64,000 bases of DNA, taken from assembly GCA_019279435.1 (NCBI GenBank), contig JAAALK010000287.1:70745144-70809143 (forward strand), in the 5' to 3' direction. This document shows, in pieces, positions 1-11,497 of the stretch. Below the pieces are notes generated by a model. It was given only the letters and a program-made list of their open reading frames with translations. It was not told the origin of the DNA and searched no databases. Both the position numbers and the translations under genes were made by a program. Every line of letters begins with the position of its first letter. Positions within the stretch are counted from its first letter, which is position 1. This stretch comes from Zizania palustris (taxonomy: Eukaryota; Streptophyta; Magnoliopsida; Poales; Poaceae).

Positions 1-3000
1 CTTGAACTTCATCGTGATTATTTCTTTATTAAGGACAAGGCCACCAGGAGAACAATTCTTAAAGGAAGGTCAGAACGTAGGCTCTACCCCCTTCCCAAGT
101 CATCTTTGAAGCAAGCCTGCAGTACAACTAAGCTATCTTTAGCCCGGTGGCACAGTCGTTTAGGTCATCCATCGTCATCTATTGTCAAGCAAGTTGTCGA
201 AAAAAATAATCTCCCTTGTTTTGATTTCTCAAATGAGTCGGTCTGTAATGCTTGTCAACAAGCTAAGAGTCATCAATTACCTTTTCCCATTTCCACTAGT
301 GTTTCTAAACATCCCTTGGAACTTGTGTTCTCTGATGTGTGGGGTCCTGCCCCTGAGTCTGTAGGGAGAAAGAAATATTATGTGAGTTTTATTGATGATT
401 TTAGTAAATTTACTTGGATTTATCTCTTGAATCATAAGTCTCAAGTTTTCGAGAAATTTCAAGAGTTCCAAGCTATGGTAGAACGTCTCTTTGATAGAAA
501 AATATTGGCTATGCAGACCGATTGGGGGGGAGAATATCAGACTCTCAGCTCGTTTTTCTCTAAAATTGGTATCATTCATCATGTATCTTGTCCTCACACT
601 CATCAACAGAATGGGTCTGCAGAAAGAAAACACCGTCACATAGTGGAAGTAGGACTCTCCCTACTGTCTCATGCTGCAATGCCTCTAAAGTTTTGGGATG
701 AAGCTTTCCAGGCTGCTACCTATTTGATAAATCGTGTCCCTAGCAGAGTTATTCATAACATCAGTCCTTTGGAAAAATTGTTCCAACAGAAACCAGACTA
801 CTCCTCCTTGAGAGTCTTTGGTTGTGCTTGTTGGCCCAACTTGCGGCCTTACAACAGTCGCAAGCTTGAATTCCGATCTAAACGATGTGTTTTTCTGGGA
901 TTTAGTAATATGCATAAGGGGTTCAAGTGCCTAGAAATTTCATCTGGTCGTGTCTATATTTCCAGAGATGTCGTCTTTGATGAAACTGTTTTCCCCTTCT
1001 CTGAACTCCATGCTAATGCAGGAGCTCGCCTTAGCTCAGAAATTCTGCTTTTGCTTCCTACTCTTGCAAATACAAATGGGGATGAACCAGTATTGAATCA
1101 TGTGACTAATCCATTATTAAACAATGTTGTGCCTACTGTCTCTAATGAGTTTTATCAGGAAGTTTCAGCAGGTCCAGTGGTCATAGAAAATTCATCTGAA
1201 GCCAATTCAGAGGATAGATCTTCCCGACATGACTTAGAATCTGTGCAGTTTGAGGTTCAGCAGCAGCAGATAAATGAACCAGCCTTGGAAGCTACTTGTG
1301 CTAATCCTGCATGTGCTCACGCTAATCCTGCATGTGCTCGGAGTGAGCAGACTTCTGCCTCCATGCACCAATCTCCTGCTGCCATGAGGGAAACAGAACC
1401 AAGACACTCTGATGTGATTCATGCTGAGATGAGTAACGATGTTCATACTGAGATGGGTAATGATGATGAAATTTCTACAGCAAATGATGATGATGATGCT
1501 ACGACACTTCAACCAAGACCGCGTACCCGGTTACAAAGTGGCATCCATAAACCTAAGGTATACACAGATGGCACAGTCAAGTATTCATGTTTTACTGCTT
1601 CTGGTGAACCTAGTAATGACATAGAGGCTCTAAATGATAGAAATTGGAAATTAGCAATGGATTCTGAGTATGATGCTTTAATTAAGAATAACACTTGGCA
1701 TCTCATTCCTCCTCAGAGAGGGAAAAATGTTATTGGATGCAAGTGGGTGTATAAAATTAAAAGAAAAGCTGACGGAACATTGGATAGATATAAAGCCCGC
1801 CTAGTAGCCAAAGGTTTTAAACAAAGATATGGCATAGATTATGAAGATACTTTTAGTCCAGTAGTTAAAGCTGCGACAATCAGAATAATTCTGTCCATAG
1901 CTGTTTCTAGAGGATGGAGCCTTAGACAATTAGATGTTCAGAATGCTTTCTTGCATGGATATTTAGAAGAAGATGTTTATATGCAACAGCCTCCTGGATT
2001 TGAAGATCCCACTAAACCACATTACATATGTAAACTTGATAAGGCCTTGTATGGATTAAAACAGGCCCCGAGAGCTTGGTTTGCTAGATTGAGTAAAAAG
2101 CTAATTGAGCTTGGGTTCAGTGCCTCGAAGGCAGATACTTCATTATTTTTCTTAAATAATGGAGATATTAGTATCTTTGTTCTAGTATATGTTGATGACA
2201 TAATTGTAGCCAGTTCTTCAGAGAGGGCAACAGTGGCATTGTTACAGGATCTGAAGGAAGAATTTGCACTTAAAGATCTTGGTGAGCTGCACTACTTTCT
2301 TGGTATAGAGGTGAGCAAGGTACATGATGGTATAATCTTGACACAAGATAAGTATGCCACTGATCTACTAAAGAAGGTAGGCATGTCAAACTGTAAACCT
2401 GCTACTACGCCACTGTCAGTAAGTGAGAAGCTTTCTTTACATGAGGGAACATTGCTGGGTCCTAGTGATGCTACTCAATATAGAAGCATAGTTGGAGCTC
2501 TACAATATTTAACACTTACTAGACCGGATATAGCTTTTTCTGTTAATAAAGTATGTCAGTTTCTACATGCTCCAACTACTATACACTGGATGGCTGTTAA
2601 AAGGATACTTAGATATCTGAGGCAGTGTACAAAGTTGGGACTTAAAATACATAGGTCAGATTCCACACTTGTGAGTGGGTTTTCTGATGCAGATTGGGCA
2701 GGTAGCTTGGATGACAGACGATCAACTGGTGGTTTCGCTGTTTTCATTGGGTCAAATCTAGTGTCATGGAATGCCAGAAAGCAAGCTACTGTGTCAAGGT
2801 CTAGTACAGAGTCAGAGTATAAAGCAGTAGCAAATGTGACAGCAGAAATTATGTGGGTTCAAACTGTGCTTGCTGAGTTAGGCATCAAGAGTCCTCAAGC
2901 AGCTAAAATTTGGTGTGATAATCTTGGTGCAAAGTATTTGGCAGCAAATCCAGTTTTTCATGCCAGAACAAAGCATATAGAAGTTGACTACCATTTTGTC

Positions 3001-3138
3001 AGAGAAAGGGTAAGTCGTAAATTACTAGAAATTGATTTTATATCTTCTGGTGATCAAGTTGCAGATGGGTTTACGAAACCTTTGTCAGTTCGTCTGTTAG
3101 AAAATTTTAAAGCCAATCTTAACCTTACGAGGTTATGA
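1..3138 (+). CDS. Ty1/copia polyprotein, 3' part (integrase, reverse transcriptase, RNase H), open at the window edge
   Basis: One frame is open from base 1 to the stop at 3136-3138, so the true start lies outside the window. In order it shows a GAG-pre-integrase zinc region (RWHSRLGHPS, then CNAC), an integrase core (first Asp in FSDVWGP, NGSAERKHRHIVE near its end), a copia reverse transcriptase with YVDDIIV near base 2190, and an RNase H with DADWAGS near 2690 and SSTESEY. The product would copy element RNA into DNA and insert it. No stop or frameshift interrupts about 1,045 codons, unlike most other elements here, so this may be a young copy. The integrase reads QTDWGGEY where copia elements usually have a DNGGEF-like motif. 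The short LTR suggests an Ale/Hopscotch-like lineage; that assignment is tentative. Confidence 0.93.
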   Translation, partial: LELHRDYFFIKDKATRRTILKGRSERRLYPLPKSSLKQACSTTKLSLARWHSRLGHPSSSIVKQVVEKNNLPCFDFSNESVCNACQQAKSHQLPFPISTSVSKHPLELVFSDVWGPAPESVGRKKYYVSFIDDFSKFTWIYLLNHKSQVFEKFQEFQAMVERLFDRKILAMQTDWGGEYQTLSSFFSKIGIIHHVSCPHTHQQNGSAERKHRHIVEVGLSLLSHAAMPLKFWDEAFQAATYLINRVPSRVIHNISPLEKLFQQKPDYSSLRVFGCACWPNLRPYNSRKLEFRSKRCVFLGFSNMHKGFKCLEISSGRVYISRDVVFDETVFPFSELHANAGARLSSEILLLLPTLANTNGDEPVLNHVTNPLLNNVVPTVSNEFYQEVSAGPVVIENSSEANSEDRSSRHDLESVQFEVQQQQINEPALEATCANPACAHANPACARSEQTSASMHQSPAAMRETEPRHSDVIHAEMSNDVHTEMGNDDEISTANDDDDATTLQPRPRTRLQSGIHKPKVYTDGTVKYSCFTASGEPSNDIEALNDRNWKLAMDSEYDALIKNNTWHLIPPQRGKNVIGCKWVYKIKRKADGTLDRYKARLVAKGFKQRYGIDYEDTFSPVVKAATIRIILSIAVSRGWSLRQLDVQNAFLHGYLEEDVYMQQPPGFEDPTKPHYICKLDKALYGLKQAPRAWFARLSKKLIELGFSASKADTSLFFLNNGDISIFVLVYVDDIIVASSSERATVALLQDLKEEFALKDLGELHYFLGIEVSKVHDGIILTQDKYATDLLKKVGMSNCKPATTPLSVSEKLSLHEGTLLGPSDATQYRSIVGALQYLTLTRPDIAFSVNKVCQFLHAPTTIHWMAVKRILRYLRQCTKLGLKIHRSDSTLVSGFSDADWAGSLDDRRSTGGFAVFIGSNLVSWNARKQATVSRSSTESEYKAVANVTAEIMWVQTVLAELGIKSPQAAKIWCDNLGAKYLAANPVFHARTKHIEVDYHFVRERVSRKLLEIDFISSGDQVADGFTKPLSVRLLENFKANLNLTRL

Positions 3139-3368
3139 TTGAGAGAGGGTGTTAGAATAGAGATAGATTGATATATTCTTATCTTGAGTTTGTTATCTCG
3201 TTGTAATCTGTTCCTGGAGGTTGAGCTTTTTACGGCTTATCTATAGAACTTTGTATGGGCCACGGCTGAGGCTATTTCAGCTCTATATAAACATGCAAGC
3301 GACGCATGGCGTGGATGCGATCGTTTCTCCCAGAGTTTCCACATATCGTTTCTCCCAGAGTTTTCACA
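3139..3368 (+). mobile_element. Polypurine tract and 3' LTR of the left copia element
   Basis: A purine run (GAGAGAGGG, ending at 3149) is followed by TGTTAGAATAGAG at 3150, the usual plus-strand primer and LTR start. The LTR is short, about 219 bases, with a TATA-like ctctatataaac near 3281-3292. Its right edge is uncertain because a 25-base stretch ending in ttCCACA or ttTCACA occurs twice in tandem (about 3318-3342 and 3343-3368); I place the end near 3366-3368. The 5' LTR lies outside the window, so the target duplication cannot be checked. Confidence 0.75.
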
Positions 3369-3549
3369 CGGGGACCTGGAAGCACTCCTGCAGCCTGTGG
3401 ATGTTGTACTGATTGTTGGGCCTGAGCTCCTGCACGAGCTGCGGACTATGGAGGAAGGAGACAATGGGGGCGGCGGCCGCATCGAGCGCCCTGAGCCTGG
3501 GGACGTCCTCGTCGGCGTAGAGCTGCCGCTCCTGCAGGAACTCCGCCAT
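3369..3549 (-). pseudogene. Remnant of the first exon of a translation initiation factor eIF3e gene
   Basis: On the minus strand an ATG at 3549 opens a 61-codon frame with EFLQERQLYADEDV, RLRALDAAAAPIVSFL and LVQELRPNNQYNI. These are recognisable segments of the N-terminal region of eIF3 subunit e, a scaffold subunit of the eIF3 complex on the 40S ribosome. Two parts are missing: the residues normally before EFLQERQLY, and roughly 40 to 45 residues between LYADEDV and RLRALD. The similarity ends at CAG followed by GTCCCC, which could be an old splice donor. The copia LTR begins a few bases further on, so the retrotransposon may have landed in the first intron, with the rest of the gene lying left of the window or lost. 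An actively expressed gene is unlikely given the internal deletion. Confidence 0.75.
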
Positions 3550-4987
3550 CGACGCCGCCGCGCTCGTTGTCTCCGCCGCACCGAGGAAGAAAGGAGGCGG
3601 AGCCTACAGCGAGCGAGGAGGAGCGTGGAGCAGACGGAGCCGCTCGGTTCGGCCGTTTTTTTGATCGGATGGTTCCGATTCTAAAAAAAATATTAGCCTG
3701 TTCTATCTAATTCTAAATCAAACAAATATAAAGTGAAATGATAGAGTCATTCGCTTTCACTCACTTAACTGCTTAACCAAACGCCACCTTATACCTTTGA
3801 AGTTTTTGTGTCTTCAATTATCTCTTAGAAGTTTTTGTTTAATTGTTTTGTTTTTAATTTCGTTTCAAACCACCAAAATACCGTCCTGGTCCTGGCTGCA
3901 AGATCACTGCACAGATATCGGTTGCAACTTACAAGAACAGGTGCATGGCTATTGGCTGCATGATCGCGGTCACGGGGAAGGAAATCTTTTGTTGCTTGCG
4001 GCTGCAGACGGAGGAGAGCGTTTGCATTGCGAGCAGGGTGGTGAACGTGATACCGATTATATACGGCCGGGCACAGGATGCGGTTGGGAGTGCTCGCTTT
4101 CCTTCAGTTTACTGACGGACATGGGCATCGCCACTGCTACTTGCAACAGCAGCCGGCCCAGAATCTTCAGCACGCGAGCAACAATCACGGATGCAGCCAG
4201 CCGGGCAGGTTAATTCTGCCGTTTGAAACTGCCCATTCTGAATTTCTGATACTGGCATCTGAATCTAATCACCGACCACGAAAACCAGCGCAGCACCTAG
4301 TCAGGGATGTACCCGAAAATTCGAGAGGCCATGTGACAAACCCCAAACAGAGGTGAGACCTGATATACGAGAATCGAGAGCATTTCATAACAAAAACATG
4401 TGTGGTGGTCATGGACATATTTATCAGGAAACGAAACTTCGAATGGATTAACACCTTTGTAGGATTGAACTACTCGATCTAGTCTATAATCCTGTAGCAA
4501 ATAAAAAAAAACATCACAAATATATGGACTACCTTAGGAGCTTGTGCGTTTCGCACTTGCTTAGGAGCTGGTTGTATTGCAACCAGCCAACCAATACGTA
4601 GTCGGACAATTAAGCATGAGATCATGGGAAGCACAGAGAAATGAGCATTGAATCACTGGGAACTTAATTATTGAAGCAATACAACACACAGATGAACTGC
4701 AATTCACAGAAATTTTCTGAATTTTTTGGGTTCAATTTTCATCGCTACCATCTTCAGTTGTGCCAAAAGGAGACACTGTACATCCAACAAACTCAGGAAG
4801 AAGCTCCCATTCCAGCTTCACGAAAGTTCGACGACACTAAACGCTAGTCCTACTCTACTTACTACTGAAGCTGCCAAACTGGCACTACTTTATGTCCAGA
4901 ACAGAGCCAAAAATTGCAGCTAGCAAAAGAGTTCTTCGCTGAAGAAAGCATATCTACAGATGGAGGGCAACATCCTGAAGAAGCAAG
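3550..4987. other. Intergenic stretch without a supported gene
   Basis: 3550-3650 is GC-rich and would be the 5' leader of the eIF3e-like remnant. Near 3772-3790 the sequence accaaacgccacc resembles a MITE end, but no partner end was found. A 138-codon frame at 3797-4213 (plus) has a hydrophobic start, but I recognise no family and do not call it. 4565-4590 has a small hairpin (ctggttg / caaccag). The part just left of 4988 should include the 3' untranslated region of the PPCK gene, which is read on the minus strand. Confidence 0.5.
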
Positions 4988-5985
4988 CTAGCCCATCGGA
5001 GAGGCTCCCCCACGGCTCACGATCCAAGGATGCCCTGCAAGACGAACACAGTCCGATCCAAACATTAGCAAACACTCCAATGTTTCTTGGAAGCATGAAC
5101 TGTGTAGATCGCTGTACAGGTGGGTGAAAACGGTGGAAATGGAAGCAATGATGAAGAAGATTAGTTTGGCTTACTTAAGACTTGGTCGGCGGAGAACCTT
5201 CGGGAAACATCCCTACAGAGCATGCGGCGCATGAGGTCCTTGGCCTCCGGCGAGACGGACGCGAACGTGCGCGGCGGGAAGCGCAGGTTGCCGCGGAGCA
5301 CGCACTCGAAGATCTCCGCGGCGGTGGCGCCGGGGAAAGGCACTGTCCCGGACAGCATCATGTAGAGCACCACCCCGGCGCTCCACACATCCACCTTCTC
5401 GTTGTACTCCCGCCCGGCGACAACCTCGGGCGCCACGTAGTAGGGTGTCCCCACCAGCCCCGTCATCGGCTGGCCGCCAGCGAACCACTCGGCCGACCCG
5501 AAGTCGCCGAGCTTGAGCACGCCGCGGGCGTCGAACAGGACGTTGTCCGGCTTGACGTCGCGGTGAGCCACCCCGCGGCGGTGGCAGGAGGCGAGCGCGG
5601 CCGCAAGCTGCGCCATGAGGTCTGCCGCTTCGGCCTCCGGGAGGCGGCCGCGCGCGGAGACGAGCGAGAAGAGGTCACCCCCCGCGCAGATGTCGATCAC
5701 GAGGTGGACGGCGTCGGCGTCCTCGAAGGCGGCGTGCAGCGCGACGACGTGCGGGCTGACACCCGGCGAGGCCGACGCGAGGAGGTGGACCTTGGATTCC
5801 TGCTCGGCGAGCGCGAGGTCGAGCGGATCCGCCTCCCGCAGCGGAGCCTTGAGCGTCGACTTGACCGCGAAGGCCTCCCCCGTGGCGACGGCGTAGCAGC
5901 GGCGGACGGTGCCGAAGCGGCCGCGGCCGATCTCGTCGCCGATGACGTACTCCTGCCTCAGCGCCAACTCGCCGCCGCTGGTCAT
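4988..5985 (-). CDS. PPCK: Phosphoenolpyruvate carboxylase kinase (PPCK), two exons
   Basis: Exon 1 runs 5985 to 5175 and exon 2 runs 5034 to 4988 on the minus strand. The 140-base intron starts GTAAGC and ends TTGCAG. The spliced product is 285 residues. It is a bare Ser/Thr kinase: glycine loop GRGRFG (20-25), ATP lysine in AVKS (42), catalytic loop HRDVKPDN (141-148), DFGSAEWF (161-168), GTPYYVAPE (179-187) and a C-terminal HPWI from exon 2. It lacks the EF hands and autoinhibitory segment of its calcium-dependent kinase relatives. That size, the DFGSAEW sequence and a single intron close to the 3' end are typical of PPCK, which phosphorylates PEP carboxylase in the cytosol. An ATG 46 codons upstream is in frame, but the kinase homology starts only after M47, so I use 5985. 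The coding sequence is very GC-rich, as in many grass genes. No damage is visible. Confidence 0.9.
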
Positions 5986-6046
5986 GCTATGCGATTCGCT
6001 CCTCTGGTTGGCTTCCTCTGCGGGGCTCCATCGGCCGGGCTGCCTA

Positions 6047-6052
6047 TAAACG
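6047..6052 (-). promoter_or_regulatory. Possible TATA-like element of the PPCK gene
   Basis: On the minus strand TTTATAGG lies about 62 bases before the PPCK start codon, which would give a leader of roughly 30 bases. The match to a TATA box is weak and this is an inference from position only. Confidence 0.3.
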
Positions 6053-6180
6053 CACGAGACAGCCGCTGCGGCCGAGGCCCGACTCCCGAGGGCCGACGAG
6101 ACGAAATGGAATATCCACCTCACCCTTTTTGGCTACTACCGATCCAACCTGCTCCTGCTCATGACTCTTTTTCCATTTGA

Positions 6181-6834
6181 CAAGAAAGCTAAGTTATTTT
6201 ATTTCACTTTAAAAATATTATACTAAACTCGTTTTTAATAATATGGAAAGTTGAGATACTTGACAACCTAAATTTTAATATTTGTATAGTAAAAGACCAT
6301 AATACTCTCAAAATAAAGTATTGGTGACTGAGATTTGAGGATGAAATGATAATAGATATTTTCTATAAAATCCCAATGTGTATTTTAAAATCTATATAAA
6401 TTTATATTTTATATTTTATAGAGTAATAATCGATTACATATTATAATTAGCTATTCCGATAAACTAATTATTTGTTTACACTTTTAACATTACTGTAATA
6501 TCAAGCTGGATTATTAATATCCTAATACTACTCATTTGCATATTGTTTAGTGGTCATCGTGCTTTATTAATTACTTTATCGGTGATTAATTTAACTATGA
6601 AATAAATTTGAGCAAGGAAATTCCAGATGGGTGAAGTGCAATGCCCTACCATACGGATCCTACTACTACTACTACTACTAATAATAATAACAATAATAAA
6701 TATAACAATAACAATAATGCCTTTCTTTTAAAAAATGGGAGATGTGCACTCATTTGCTGAGACTTGAGAAGATTATAAAACAGGAGCTTGGACTAATGGA
6801 TAAAACTAATGAAGAACAGCAGAAGCATGATGCA
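6181..6834. other. AT-rich intergenic DNA with a trinucleotide microsatellite
   Basis: No gene is visible. 6660-6718 is a microsatellite that begins as about six CTA/TAC repeats and shifts into TAA and CAA repeats. Confidence 0.7.
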
Positions 6835-7208
6835 GAGTTTTTTTAATAATATATATATATATATTTTAAAAAAATAAATCCGGAAATCGAATTCAAAAAT
6901 TGCAAATTGCATTCCCGTCGACATTCTATCTGCCAAACGTGGCCACATCATGCCACGTTCGGCCGTTACAGTGTCGAACGTGGTCAATGGCTAGCCACAT
7001 CAGCACCACAACGACTACTTCGGTCGAACGTGACCACGTCAGCCACGTTTGGCACTCTAATAGTCGAACATGGCTGACGTGTCCACGTAGCCATTGCGAC
7101 GATAACATGGACTAGCCGTTGGCCACGTTCGGCACTGCAATGGCTGAACATGATTGACGTGGCCACGTTCGACCGATCAAGTGCCGAACGTGACTCTATA
7201 AATAGGGG
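6835..7208 (+). repeat. Left terminal inverted repeat of the MULE
   Basis: Pairs with 22929-23226 in inverted orientation. The inner 300 bases hold about ten diverged copies, in both directions, of a GCCGAACGTGGC / GCCACGTTCGGC motif. These are candidate transposase-binding sites (inference). Homology reaches the TATA box at 7197. Confidence 0.85.
7197..7204 (+). promoter_or_regulatory. TATA box in the left MULE repeat, facing inward
   Basis: TATAAATA lies about 25 bases before a C-rich putative start region and 32 bases before the ATG at 7229. The same box occurs inverted at the right end. Mutator elements are known to drive their genes from both terminal repeats. Confidence 0.7.
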
Positions 7209-7228
7209 GCGTTCGCCCCCCCTCCACC

Positions 7229-10200
7229 ATGCTCGGCTTCTACCCTCTACTCCTTCAAGGTAAGTTTTTCTCTCCTTTTTTATATTTAGTTTTAAATATT
7301 TTATTAGTAGTTTAGGAGTAATTTAATAGTAGTTTAAGAGTAGTTTAGGAGTAATTTAGTTATACTTTAAATATAATTTAGGAGTAATGAGCACCATACA
7401 TTTATTTTACATATGCTTTCGAGGTAATTTAGAGTTGTTTTAGAGATAATTTAGAGTTAATTTACACATGTTTTAGAGACAATTATAACATAATGTACAT
7501 GTTAAATAAACAAAGTTTTTTATTGTTCGTAGCTTTGTTGTGTTTGCTTTGTAATCTGATTGACTCAAGATCTGACTACATCCACTTAAGTTCATGTGCT
7601 GCTCTAGGTATTTGCACGTATTTATATTCATTTTTTAATATATTAGTATTATTTTAATAGTGGTTGAGTAATATTTTAGGAGTAATTTAATAGTGTTTTA
7701 GTAGTAGTTTAGGAGTAATTCCATAAAACTTTAAGTATAATTTCAGAGTAATGTAGATTTTTTTGAAACGACTATAATGAGTACCGTACATTAAATTTAC
7801 ATATGCTTTTGAAATTATGTATAGTAATTTTTAGATAATTTTAGAGTTAAATTAGGGTTGTTTTACACATGATTTAAATATAATTATGGTATAATTAGTA
7901 CCGTAATATGAAAAGCTTGATGATGTGTAGTTAGTGTTGAATATTTGTTTGTTTTAGTCATAATGTTTGGTGCTTTACTTTAGGATAGAACATAATTGTG
8001 GTGTGAACTTAATGTTTTCACGCATTATGGATAGAACATAATTTAGAATTTACTATGGAGATAGTCAAATAGTTATGGGTCAAGACGGTGCTGATCTTAG
8101 TAGTTTTCAATGTACCGAGAATAGTTTAAGTCAGGTAGAGGAGTGTGGAATTTCCAATATAAATAAGTGGATGTATGATATTTTTGGTTAGATATGGAGT
8201 AGTGAGATTTGCATCTGTATGCTCGGTGCAGTTGTGTTCCCTAAGGGTTAGTTTGGGAGATGGCTCCTATTACCTCGAGCAACACGTGGAAGGGTATGTT
8301 AAAAGAGCGTTAGAGAAAGGTTAGAAACATATTTGCTAGTCTACTTCACTCCTCGTGTCATTCCAACTATAGACACAACACTAGATCAAGTTATTCAGTC
8401 ATGCATCTAATTAGAGGTTGGCCAGAGTAGTCAACTCCATTAGGATATCCCCGAGATGGATATAGTAGCTCTGAATCCAAATGTACAATGGGTTGTTGGA
8501 GGGCAAGCTGACGAAAAAGAGGAAATAGAGGATATAGTTGAGTAGCTTGAGAGAGAGAACCAAGATTTCGAGGAAGTCGTGGAGCAGGCTAGAGACGAGA
8601 ACTTTGATGAAGAAGACGAATAAATAGATGACAAAAATGACAATAAAGAGTGAGACATTATGATTCCCAACGAGTGATAAGTAAGAAGATTTTGATGCTC
8701 TTGCTATCGGTGATGGGCGTCAGACTGGTTGGGAGTATGCACAAAATGAGGTGCACATGGATGTTGTGTAACTTATTAAGGATGCAGTGCAAGATGCCGT
8801 GAAAGCATGGTTGTTTTCACTCTAGTGATCATTTCGAGTGAAGAAGTCAAACCGCACAACCTATGACATCGTCTGCGAGAATCATGATTGTCCATGGAGA
8901 GTTTATGCACATAAACCGAAGTGAGGAATTCATTGGGTGTGCTCAATTGTGGTTCAACATAATTGCATGGTTGATATATCTGTGACTAAACACAAGAATC
9001 TAAGTGCAAGTTACATTATGGGGTGATATACTGTACTCATAGATTATTGAGAATCTCAGTTATGAGCCTCAGGCCTTAATACTTGCCATAGAGAGAAGAT
9101 TTCAGTATACAATCAACTATAGTATACAATCAACTACGCAAAGGCATGGAGGGCTAATAGAAGGCACTTGAGATGAGGTTTGGTACATTCGAGTACTCAT
9201 ACCATAACCTACCTATTTGTTTAGAGACGGTGTAGACGCGCAACCCTAGCACATACTACACCTTTCAAGAGAAGGATGCAACATTTCCAGAAGGTGTGAA
9301 GATTCTGCACCGAGTATTCTTTGCACTCGGTGCTTGCGTCCGAGCGTTCCAGTATTGTCGTTCTATTCTTTGTGTCGACGAAACATTTCTAACCATGAAG
9401 TATGGGGGTCAGATACCGACAGCAATTGGTGTCAACGACAACAACCAGGTTATCCCAATTGCCTTTGCTTTCGTGGAAAGTGAGAACTACGAAAGTTGGT
9501 TGTGGTTCTTATGATAGTTGCACATTGCAGTTGTTTAAGATAGAGAAAATGTTTGTGTGCTGCATGACATACATACCGAGCTTATAAAGGTAGTCCAACA
9601 TGTGAAGAATGATCCAGATGAGTCTTATCCTTGGAGGGACATTCATCCTCGATGGTGTATGCGTCATTTAGGTTCAAATTTCTACCGTCACTTCAGCAAG
9701 AATAAAAAATTGACTAATATGTTTAAGAGACTATGTGCCCAAAACCAAGAGAGAAAGTTCAAAACTTTGTGGACTAAATTTGATGAGTTGACTTCCAAAT
9801 ACAAGCATGAGAAGGCCATAGAGCCAAAGCCAAACCCACTATGTTCACTGCCCACAGATGATCATTAGACAATACGTAAATGGAGGAGGACAAAAGTTCG
9901 TTGCTTCTCGGATTGGATAAAATTCGAGAGTAAAGAGTAGTGGTCTTTACTATATGACACTCATGGCGTAAGGTATGACATCATGACAACCAACCTTGCA
10001 GAGGTGTGCAATTAGGTGATACGGGGTATGCAGTGTTTTCCTTTGATTGGTATTGTGGAGGACATAATCCATATAACCACCTGGTATTTCGTCGACCAGT
10101 ATACTTTTGCTTCGGTGGTTCACATGGATGAGCGGTTTCTATATTGCAAAAAGATTGAAGAGTACTTAATAGAGAAAAGTAAGAAAGCAACACAACATCG

Positions 10201-10690
10201 TGCCATTAAGACAAGTTCCCGAGAGCTTCGTTTTGAGGTAACATATCGAGACAAAGACAAACAAGGAACAAACCAGGATATTATTATTCATGAGTGCACA
10301 ATTACAGACACTTGTTGGTGTAAATGCAACAAACCATCCCTATACCAGAGGCCATGCTATCATGTCATGGCGGCATGCGCTACATTTTATATGCATGCTG
10401 GATTGTATTTGTCTGGTTATTTCAGCAAAGAGAACATTCTTCAGACTTGGAGTGGTGAACTACACGGTTATGGAGTCCTCAACTCATTCATAGCAGCTCC
10501 ACCAGTTGGCGCACGTCATTGGGTTTTGGATTTTTAACATGTCAACTCTAGGGTTGGAAGAAGGAAGACCTGACGCATTCGAATCGATATGGATGAATTA
10601 TAAGTAGGCCAATGAAATAAAAAATGCTCTTTGTGTAACATGATCAGACATACGTACAAGAATTGCACATAAGCCGGCACAAGCATAATA
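7229..10690 (+). pseudogene. MULE transposase (MuDR-A type), decayed
   Basis: A first exon can be read from ATG 7229 to CAAG at 7259, before GTAAGT. From about 8880 coding similarity is clear but broken: 8890-9030 has the N-terminal zinc-binding module (CPWRVYAHKP, later H and C). 9296-9514 has the catalytic core (ILCVDETFLTMKYGGQ, AIGVNDNNQVIPIAFAFVE), ending in a stop. 9557-9868 continues it (RWCMRHLGSNFYRHF). 10016-10537 contains GIVEDI and a SWIM zinc finger (CWCKC, then CYHVMAAC). Near 10620-10675, CSLC and a GH-like and C pair resemble the terminal zinc knuckle. The family cuts and pastes its own element by binding the terminal repeats. At least four stops or frame changes rule out function. 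Confidence 0.85.
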
Positions 10691-10829
10691 GGTCCCACAT
10701 GAAACATTTATTGCAACACGACACAAATTGTACATAATTACAACATGTATGTATAGTTATACCATCACATTGATCTACCCTATTATGTGTTTTAAACCCA
10801 CTAATATTGTTTGTGATATTGTAGATTGT

Positions 10830-11497
10830 GGGTAACGATGCTTGGCCCTATGACGTCACTGCAGAGAACACTGCTAGGTAATGAACGCGACGTCAAGAAA
10901 AGATGATGGTAGAAAATACTTCATATCTCTCGGTATCGATGATGACTTCATGTTAAGAACATAAATATTAATTTAGTTCACACCTACATCAATTAACTTA
11001 ACATAGTTTGCTATTATAGGATAATCCAAGGAAGTGTCCTTTCACCCAATGGATTGATGATTCAAGCTAAGGATCTGCTAGAGGGAATGTAAGGCAAGTT
11101 GAGACTATAGAGGAGTACACAAGAAGAAAAGAAGAGCATCTACTCAAGGCCGAGCATGCTAATTCACATTGGATGACAAATCCTCTAGGAATTCCTGAGT
11201 GTGACCAATGACCTACGTGCACATGTGAGAGTCGTTGTATTAGACGGACATCGCTCAGAGGTGACTCAAGAGGAAGGAGAGAATTTGTGTGTCCCAACAT
11301 ATATGAGCACGTCGTGGTAAGTGATGACAACAATTGTACATGTTTAATTTCATATGATTTTGTAACGCAACAGTAACCTCTCTACTTATTGTGGAAGCAA
11401 AATGTTAGGAGATGTTCGTTCCGTCGGTGGATAGATGTCACACAACCTATGTACGAGGATGGTTCTATCATAGAGGCGGAAAGTCACCCTGAGTATG
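10830..11497 (+). pseudogene. Downstream exons of the MULE plus-strand gene, cysteine-containing modules
   Basis: Around 11025-11065 and 11405-11490 two related segments appear, DNPRKCPFTQWIDD and CSFRRWIDVTQPMYEDG, separated by intron-like DNA. They recall the short zinc-binding modules that follow transposases in many plant MULEs. The reading is cut at 11501 by a solo LTR and resumes at 17545 (WSEENMQRREYNRQKQLRY, about 17581-17640). I do not know the biochemical role. Confidence 0.5.

Noticed and set aside
3797..4213. 138-codon plus-strand frame with a hydrophobic start
   Set aside because: It could suggest a secreted protein, but I recognise no family, the composition beyond the start is irregular, and no promoter or splice support is seen.
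5182..6180. 332-codon plus-strand frame opposite the PPCK gene
   Set aside because: It is a shadow of the GC-rich kinase exon and has no recognisable domain.
6926..7166. Overlapping short frames in the MULE left end
   Set aside because: They arise from the repeated AACGTGGC motifs.
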